The notes under the pieces: generated by a model
What the model saw: only the letters and a program-made list of their open reading frames with translations
What the model was told of the DNA's origin: nothing
Databases searched by the model: none
NCBI GenBank assembly: GCA_964577175.1
Contig: CAZNYC010000042.1
Coordinates: 1 to 29,410, forward strand
From: BS750m-G62 sp964577175
Lineage (GTDB): Bacteria; Planctomycetota; Phycisphaerae; FEN-1346
Length of the DNA stretch: 29,410 nt
Reading direction: 5' to 3'
Shown: positions 24,862-29,410 of the stretch, piece by piece
How the letters are laid out: each line of letters begins with the position of its first letter
Position numbering within the stretch: the first letter of the stretch is position 1
Position numbers and translations under genes: made by a program

Positions 24862-26421
24862 GTGGACACCGACCGCCGCGTTCAAACGTCCGGCGATGCC
24901 GGCGCAGAAGAAGAGACCCCGGGAAGAATCCGGAAATCCCGCACGGGCTTTCTCGGAAGTGCCTTCGCCATGAGCGTCGGCACGACACTGGCCCAGGCGG
25001 TTGCCATTCTCATCTCGCCGATCCTCTCCCGGCTGTTCGAGCCCGACGCGTTCGGCCTAGCGGCCCTGTTCGGCTCCATCACGATGACGATCGGCCTGGT
25101 GGGCTGCCTGTCCTATCAACTGGCCATTCTCCTGCCCAAGGACGACGAGACGGCCGCCGACCTCCTGGCCCTGTGCTTCACCGTGATGGCGGCCATGACG
25201 CTGGTCGTGGCGGCCGTCACGGCCGTGGCGGGCGAAACCCTGCTGACCCTCACGGGGGCGGCGGACCTGGCCCCCTACAAGTGGCTCATTCCGGCAGGTA
25301 CGCTGACTGTGACGGCCGCCCTTCCCTTCCGGTACTGGGCCAGCCGGCATAACCGCTTCACGTCGATCGGTGCGGCCACGGCGGGGGCGTCGTTCATGAA
25401 CGCCGCCGCCACGCTCGGGGCGGGGCTGCTGGGATGGACCTCCGGCGTCAGCCTGACGGTGGCCCGTCTCCCGGGCAAGGCCGCCGCACCCGCCGTCCTG
25501 GCCTGGCGGTTCCTGCGCGACGACCTGACCTTCTGCCTGAGGCGGTGGTCAGCGTCGGGGATGTGGCAGGCGGCCAAGCGGTACAAGAAGTTCCCATTGA
25601 TGACCAGTTGGACGCAGTTGCTGAACATGGCCTCCCGCCAAGCCCCCGTGATCCTGATCGCTGGCTTTTTCGGTCCCGCGGCGGCCGGCCTCTACGCCCT
25701 GGGGCGGCGAGTGATCACCCTGCCGAGCACGCTGATCGCCACGTCCATCCTGGAGGTCTTCTTCCAGCGCGGCGCCGCCAAGCAGGCGTCCGGCGAGGAT
25801 CTCTCAAGCCTCGTCCGGAACGTCGCCACACGCCTCATCACGGTCGGCCTGCTGCCGATGCTGATCATCGGCATGGCGGGGCCGGACCTGTTCGGCTTCG
25901 TCTTTGGCGAGAACTGGCGCGAGGCCGGCTTGTACGCGCAGTATCTCGTCCCGTTTGTGTTCATGATGTTCGTCACCTCGCCGCTGAATTCGATCCTCAT
26001 GATCTTGGAGCGGCAAGGGCTGCACTTGCTGTTAAACATCGGGTTCGCCGTGGTGATGATAGGCTCTCTCGTGGTTGGCGGCCTCTTGATTAAGGAACCT
26101 CTGTGGACGTTGTCCCTGTTCGGCGCCGGCGGGGCCATCTACAAGGTGTTGGTCCTCACCGTCTGTCTTCGAATGGCGCAAGCACGTATGGCCCCCCTCG
26201 CAACCCACCTTCTCCAGCAGTTGCTTTGGGCTAGCCCGACGATAGCCATCATCGCTACCGTCCAGTGGGGGCTAGACGCGGCTCCGGTTTATGTCTTTGT
26301 AGCTGCAGTGATCGCCTCGGTGCCATACATTTCTGTCGTCCTGCGGCGGGATGCCCAGTTACGCTCCGTGCTATTGAGGGCAGTGCGCAAAGCGGGAATT
26401 GGCAGACGCTGGAATGCGTGA
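24862..26421 (+). CDS. Wzx-type polysaccharide flippase (MOP superfamily)
   Basis: This is a multi-pass membrane protein of 519 residues from the chosen GTG, with about 12 or more hydrophobic helices. It starts with RTGFLGSAFAMSVGTTLAQA, then ILISPILSRLFEPDAFGLAA, the typical first two helices of polysaccharide biosynthesis/flippase proteins. A later block, GFFGPAAAGLYALGRRVITL, is also typical. The role is to flip undecaprenyl-linked repeat units to the periplasmic side for polymerisation. The GTG at 24862 follows AAAGGA by 10 bp. An ATG at 24721 would add an unusual arginine-rich tail. GC falls in the last 300 bases. A small CCGCC-TT-GGCGG hairpin (26424-26435) follows the stop in the 59-bp convergent gap. 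Confidence 0.87.
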   Translation: MDTDRRVQTSGDAGAEEETPGRIRKSRTGFLGSAFAMSVGTTLAQAVAILISPILSRLFEPDAFGLAALFGSITMTIGLVGCLSYQLAILLPKDDETAADLLALCFTVMAAMTLVVAAVTAVAGETLLTLTGAADLAPYKWLIPAGTLTVTAALPFRYWASRHNRFTSIGAATAGASFMNAAATLGAGLLGWTSGVSLTVARLPGKAAAPAVLAWRFLRDDLTFCLRRWSASGMWQAAKRYKKFPLMTSWTQLLNMASRQAPVILIAGFFGPAAAGLYALGRRVITLPSTLIATSILEVFFQRGAAKQASGEDLSSLVRNVATRLITVGLLPMLIIGMAGPDLFGFVFGENWREAGLYAQYLVPFVFMMFVTSPLNSILMILERQGLHLLLNIGFAVVMIGSLVVGGLLIKEPLWTLSLFGAGGAIYKVLVLTVCLRMAQARMAPLATHLLQQLLWASPTIAIIATVQWGLDAAPVYVFVAAVIASVPYISVVLRRDAQLRSVLLRAVRKAGIGRRWNA

Positions 26422-26480
26422 GACCGCCTTGGCGGCGCGCAGCCCCCCGGCCGTCCGTCCCGGCCCACCGGCCCATTTCA

Positions 26481-27869
26481 CTATGCGGCTCCCCCCCTGG
26501 CCAGCGCCAGAAGGTCCCGGTAGAGCCTCGGGTGGTAGTTGCCCGGTGCTGGCGCAAAGCTGTTGTTATGCCAAAGCATAACAAATTCGCCTTTGTGGCG
26601 TCGGATGCGGTGCATGAGAGCCCTACAGCGATCGAATGCCTGCCTCTCATCAAGCCCAAGGTATTTGGCGAAACTCAGTGTGCCGTCCATCAAGATTAAA
26701 GGATGCTCGACAATACCAAAGGGCTTCAGGCTCACAGGGTCAAAAAGGCGAATCGGACGGCAGGTCCCCAAACGAAAACCGGGTACGTCCGCGTAGCCGA
26801 GCGTGGCATCCCACGTGATCCCGGCTCTGGCCAGATGCCATCCTTCTTCAGGTTCTCTCCAAGCCAGGAAGTGGTGTCTGTTCCTCGTAATCGGTGTGCC
26901 ACAGGCCTTTTCCAAAGCCTTTTTCTCCTCAAGGATACGCTGCGGCTCGCGAGATACGTCATAACTGGCGTGGAGGCCCACTGCCGCTCCCATACGTTGG
27001 ACGAGGGCAATGGCACGCCGTGTCAACCCGTCATCAAGGCTATAGGCCGCCTGTCCCTCCCGGCCACCTGCCATGAAGAAGTAGGTCGGCGTCTCGAAGA
27101 TTGAGCCGCCCCCGGGTCCGACGCCGGCGTCCAGAGCTGCCATTTCCTCAAAAGTATCATACGGATCCGGCCGGGTCCGAAGCACCACGCCCACATGCTC
27201 GCACACGTTGCGTACGGACTGTCTGCCGAGCATCGCCGACGCCGTCGTCCGAAAAAGCCCCCGCAGGCCGGGGCGGTACTTTTTAGCAAGGTCAATGTCA
27301 TGTGTGGGTAGAACCGAAAATTCCATCCCGGATGGCTTCACATACACCCCTGCCGCCCGCAGCCACCGGCGCAGTAACTCGGCGTACTCGTCCACGACCG
27401 GGCGGTCCAGGAAGCCAGCGCGGTACGGCAAAGACTCCTTACCGGGAAAGCGACCGTGCTCGTCCCGAACATCGCGGCGCACGATTTCCTCGTAACGCGT
27501 GAGCATAAAGAACGCGGATGCGATAATGTCTGCGTGGACGACGAGAACGTCGCGCCGCCTCTCTACCTGAGGCGTGCCGAAAAGAAGGGGCACCCCGTCG
27601 ACCTCTTCCAGTGGCAACGTCGGCAAGGAGGCCGCCGCACCGTAATGCTCCCAGAAATCGCGACACGCCACGAGACGAAGGCGGCTTTGGGGCGGCCATT
27701 CGCCTTGGATGTCCCCGTAGGCAACAATGGCCCCATCCCGCAGCTCGTCCTGGGCATCAGCAAGTAACACGCTTAAAACGTAGCGAAAGCCCGCGGCGCG
27801 GAGACGCTCCGGTCCACCGTATCCCCTTTCCGGGCGGTGCCCCAACTGCCTTTCGGCTTCGTGCCGCAA
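26481..27869 (-). CDS. DUF7033/polysaccharide deacetylase-like protein
   Basis: This 462-residue protein has an N-terminal DUF7033-like part. It includes ADIIASAFFMLTRYEE (113-128), DEHGRFPGKESLPYRAGFLD (136-155) and RPVVDEYAELLRRWL. A deacetylase-like NodB-type barrel follows, with the Asp pair in PTHDIDLAKKY (188-198), GLHASYDVSREP (298-309), TRNRHHFLAW (328-337) and FVMLWHNNSF near the C-terminus. Proteins of this kind sit in surface-polysaccharide clusters and are thought to remove N-acetyl groups, but activity is not proven. The start is a TTG after AAGGGG. An upstream in-frame ATG (27920) is cut off by a TAG at 27894-27896, so the true N-terminus may have been lost. Its GC content is lower than that of the main cluster. 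Confidence 0.8.
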   Translation of the reverse strand: MRHEAERQLGHRPERGYGGPERLRAAGFRYVLSVLLADAQDELRDGAIVAYGDIQGEWPPQSRLRLVACRDFWEHYGAAASLPTLPLEEVDGVPLLFGTPQVERRRDVLVVHADIIASAFFMLTRYEEIVRRDVRDEHGRFPGKESLPYRAGFLDRPVVDEYAELLRRWLRAAGVYVKPSGMEFSVLPTHDIDLAKKYRPGLRGLFRTTASAMLGRQSVRNVCEHVGVVLRTRPDPYDTFEEMAALDAGVGPGGGSIFETPTYFFMAGGREGQAAYSLDDGLTRRAIALVQRMGAAVGLHASYDVSREPQRILEEKKALEKACGTPITRNRHHFLAWREPEEGWHLARAGITWDATLGYADVPGFRLGTCRPIRLFDPVSLKPFGIVEHPLILMDGTLSFAKYLGLDERQAFDRCRALMHRIRRHKGEFVMLWHNNSFAPAPGNYHPRLYRDLLALARGGAA

Positions 27870-28000
27870 TCGCTGCCCCTTCGCCGCCGCCCTCTATTCA
27901 GCACACGTAAAAGTAGCCATCGTCCCCGGCTTTTCCGCAAGGGCCTCACGTGCCTCAATCAGGCGGCCAGCCCCGGCGCTGTCCCCGGCGATGGGGCTCG

Positions 28001-28891
28001 TCATGCCGCCGGGCCTGCCCCGGGGTTCTCGTAGCCCAGTTTCAGCATCTCGTCACCGGCAATCTTCCACAGCGTCTGGGTCAAATCCGGCCCCCACTCG
28101 GCAGGCTTGGGAAACTGTCCTTCTTCCTGCTTGTTAATGCGTTTGGCCAGAATCCGCTTTGTGACCCGTGCCGAAGGAAGCGTGAGGCCAAGGAATGTGG
28201 CAAGTCGGCGTAGAGAGGCTTCGTTACCGCTGAATAGGTCCTGGGCTTTAAGTTCTGTGAAACGGTGCTTCTGCACCGTGGTTCCGAAAGCCCTGATAAA
28301 CCGGTTGGTCTCAGCCCAGAGCCATGCGTTTTTTTCGAAGGCACCCCACTGCTCCCACACCGACTTCGCTTTGTCGTTCGGCGGTGGAATCAGGCGCACG
28401 GGATCTAGCGAATGACCTGAGTACCACCGCCTGCGCATGGCTGATCGCAGAACCTGCCGAGCGTCCCGATGCAAATGCACGAACTTGGCCGATGGAAACT
28501 GCTGAGCAATGGCGGGTGCCAGAAACGTCGCCTCCGGACCGGTTTCACCATATCCACAACCGCACGCCAAGGCATGATGCGTCAAAGGGCGCCGTATTTC
28601 CTCGAACATAAACCCCAATTCAAAGGCATGCTGGCCCTCCAGAAGGTAAGCGAGACGCGAGAGTGCTTCGACGTGAGGATGCGGGCAATGGTATATCAAT
28701 ACCCCATCGCATTGGCTCAAGAGTCTTTGGAGCGTCTGCGTCCCCGTGCGTCCCGTGGAGAGGACGAAAAAGAGCGGTACCGTGTTATCGAACGCTTTCA
28801 GGCGAGACCGTCCTCTGATGCGCGCCGCGAGCCGCTCGGCCATCATGGCCGGCGGCGTCGCTCGCGTGTAACTGACGAGTTTCGAGAACAT
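28001..28891 (-). CDS. Second sulfotransferase family protein
   Basis: The ATG at 28891 follows AAAGGAG at ideal distance. An in-frame TTG at 28951 is less likely. The 296-residue protein shows a PAPS 5'-phosphosulfate loop, VLSTGRTGTQTLQRLL (43-58), and a 3'-phosphate segment, KFVHLHRDARQVLRSAM (136-152). No signal peptide is visible. It differs clearly from the sulfotransferase at 15650-16528, so the two are not a recent duplication and may modify different positions. It lies 131 bp upstream of the deacetylase-like gene on the same strand. Hand-counted GC at 28261-28320 is 57%, lower than in the main cluster. The acceptor is inferred to be the polysaccharide. Confidence 0.85.
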   Translation of the reverse strand: MFSKLVSYTRATPPAMMAERLAARIRGRSRLKAFDNTVPLFFVLSTGRTGTQTLQRLLSQCDGVLIYHCPHPHVEALSRLAYLLEGQHAFELGFMFEEIRRPLTHHALACGCGYGETGPEATFLAPAIAQQFPSAKFVHLHRDARQVLRSAMRRRWYSGHSLDPVRLIPPPNDKAKSVWEQWGAFEKNAWLWAETNRFIRAFGTTVQKHRFTELKAQDLFSGNEASLRRLATFLGLTLPSARVTKRILAKRINKQEEGQFPKPAEWGPDLTQTLWKIAGDEMLKLGYENPGAGPAA

Positions 28892-29051
28892 CCTCCGCTC
28901 CTTTGCACGCAAGTACGAGCGCCCCCTTGCATAAACGGGCTCGCGCTTCAAGCGGCCTGCAATATCAGGAATTCGGGGGCTTCCCGTCCGCTAGACATGT
29001 CCTCCTTCGGATGATGGGGGACGGGCCCAGGGCCGAACCCCGGCCGCAGCA

Positions 29052-29296
29052 CCCTTGCCGGTGTTCCTCGTCTACTCCCGAGCCCAACGCATTCGCGTCA
29101 GGCGGTTGCATCTCGCCTCCACCAGTTCCACCTACTCCGTCTCGTCCCGTAGCGTGACGCACGGCACACCGAACCAGTAGACTTTCTTCTGCCCGTCGCC
29201 CGCGGCATGGTGGGCGTGGATGGCGCGGCTGACGGCCGCCGCCTTGATGAACTGAGGCCGGGCGCCGACGACGGTCGTGATCTTCAGGGGATCCAT
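29052..29296 (-). pseudogene. wecB: Remnant of wecB (UDP-GlcNAc 2-epimerase), internally deleted with nonsense mutation
   Basis: From the ATG at 29296, after an AGGTGA site, the frame begins like WecB (ITTVVGARPQFIKAAAVSRA). After about 35 codons it jumps to the family's late segment (VYWFGVPCVTLRDETE). Roughly 250 central codons, including the catalytic region, are missing. The next codon, normally Trp in DETEW, is TAG (29132-29134). Beyond the stop, VELVEARCNRLT and, in another frame, ANALGSGVDEEHRQ still resemble the family. The gene therefore cannot make an active epimerase. Intact WecB converts UDP-GlcNAc to UDP-ManNAc. The 28892-29051 stretch holds nothing else recognisable. Confidence 0.8.
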
Positions 29297-29325
29297 ATCA
29301 CCTGGCAGTCTGGAGGGGCATGGCC

Positions 29326-29410
29326 TCACCCATCCCCGCCGGCCTCGCGGCAGAGGCCGTCCTCGAGGACGTACCCCTCGCCGGTGGCGGGGCAGGTGGC
29401 GCGGCCGGCG
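29326..29410 (-). CDS. C-terminal end of an unidentified protein (partial)
   Basis: The minus-strand frame entering at the right edge reads ATCPATGEGYVLEDGLCREA and stops at 29326, 29 bp before the wecB remnant. The spacing and direction suggest one operon. The Cys-Pro-x-Thr-Gly-x-x-Tyr tail resembles the short knuckle that ends some sugar N-acetyltransferases of the WbpD/WlbB type, which often sit beside wecB. With only 27 residues this is a guess. Confidence 0.4.
   Translation of the reverse strand, partial: AGRATCPATGEGYVLEDGLCREAGGDG

Noticed and set aside
28948..28998. 16-codon minus-strand reading frame after AAGGAGG, ending in a TTGA overlap with a possible TTG start of the sulfotransferase
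   Set aside because: The ribosome-binding site is only two bases from the ATG, the peptide has no recognisable features, and the sulfotransferase has a better start at 28891.
1..29410. tRNA, rRNA, CRISPR arrays and insertion sequences
   Set aside because: No cloverleaf or rRNA-like sequence, no regularly spaced repeats and no transposase-like protein were seen on either strand.

Overview
The window is GC-rich DNA, about 75% GC in a typical coding stretch, densely packed with genes for making a cell-surface or exported polysaccharide. The gene mix resembles uncultured Planctomycetota (Phycisphaerae-like): many family-4 glycosyltransferases, a DUF2723 membrane glycosyltransferase, a DUF7033 deacetylase-like protein, secreted propeller and TPR proteins, and sulfotransferases. 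That assignment rests on gene content alone and is tentative. A run of exactly 100 N flanked by a duplicated 55-bp contig end shows that this is a scaffolded draft assembly, probably metagenomic.

Left part (1-10.1 kb). The window opens with the 3' end of a nucleotide-sugar 4-epimerase. It is followed by a stand-alone flavodiiron protein and a di-heme cytochrome c peroxidase/MauG-like protein, both on the minus strand, which suggest O2, NO or peroxide handling in a microaerobic or anaerobic cell. A SAM methyltransferase and a DUF2723 membrane protein form a translationally coupled plus-strand pair. They run convergently into, and apparently overlap, a secreted beta-propeller-like protein gene carrying a one-base frameshift. 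A secreted TPR protein with a recognisable promoter follows.

Middle part (10.2-24.5 kb). A WecA-like GlcNAc-1-phosphate transferase would load the first sugar onto undecaprenyl phosphate. It lies divergent from a DegT-family aminotransferase across the assembly gap. From 24474 down to 13088 runs a minus-strand operon-like block: glycosyltransferase, O-antigen polymerase/ligase (Wzy/WaaL type), glycosyltransferase, a broken glycosyltransferase, a lower-GC glycosyltransferase, a heparinase II/III family protein, a sulfotransferase and two more glycosyltransferases.

Right part (24.5-29.4 kb). A Wzx-type flippase reads on the plus strand. It is followed on the minus strand by a DUF7033/polysaccharide-deacetylase-like protein, a second sulfotransferase, a wreck of a wecB UDP-GlcNAc 2-epimerase gene (internal deletion plus a Trp-to-stop change), and the last codons of another protein. 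GC falls in this part and in the 18978-20066 glycosyltransferase, which points to repeated gene exchange.

Together the genes describe a Wzx/Wzy-type pathway: WecA-like initiation, five intact glycosyltransferases, flipping and polymerisation. The modifying enzymes (two sulfotransferases, a deacetylase-like protein and a heparinase-fold lyase) suggest that the product is sulfated and perhaps glycosaminoglycan-like. That last step is inference. GC-rich perfect palindromes, two of them with compensatory base-pair changes, sit in several gene-end gaps.
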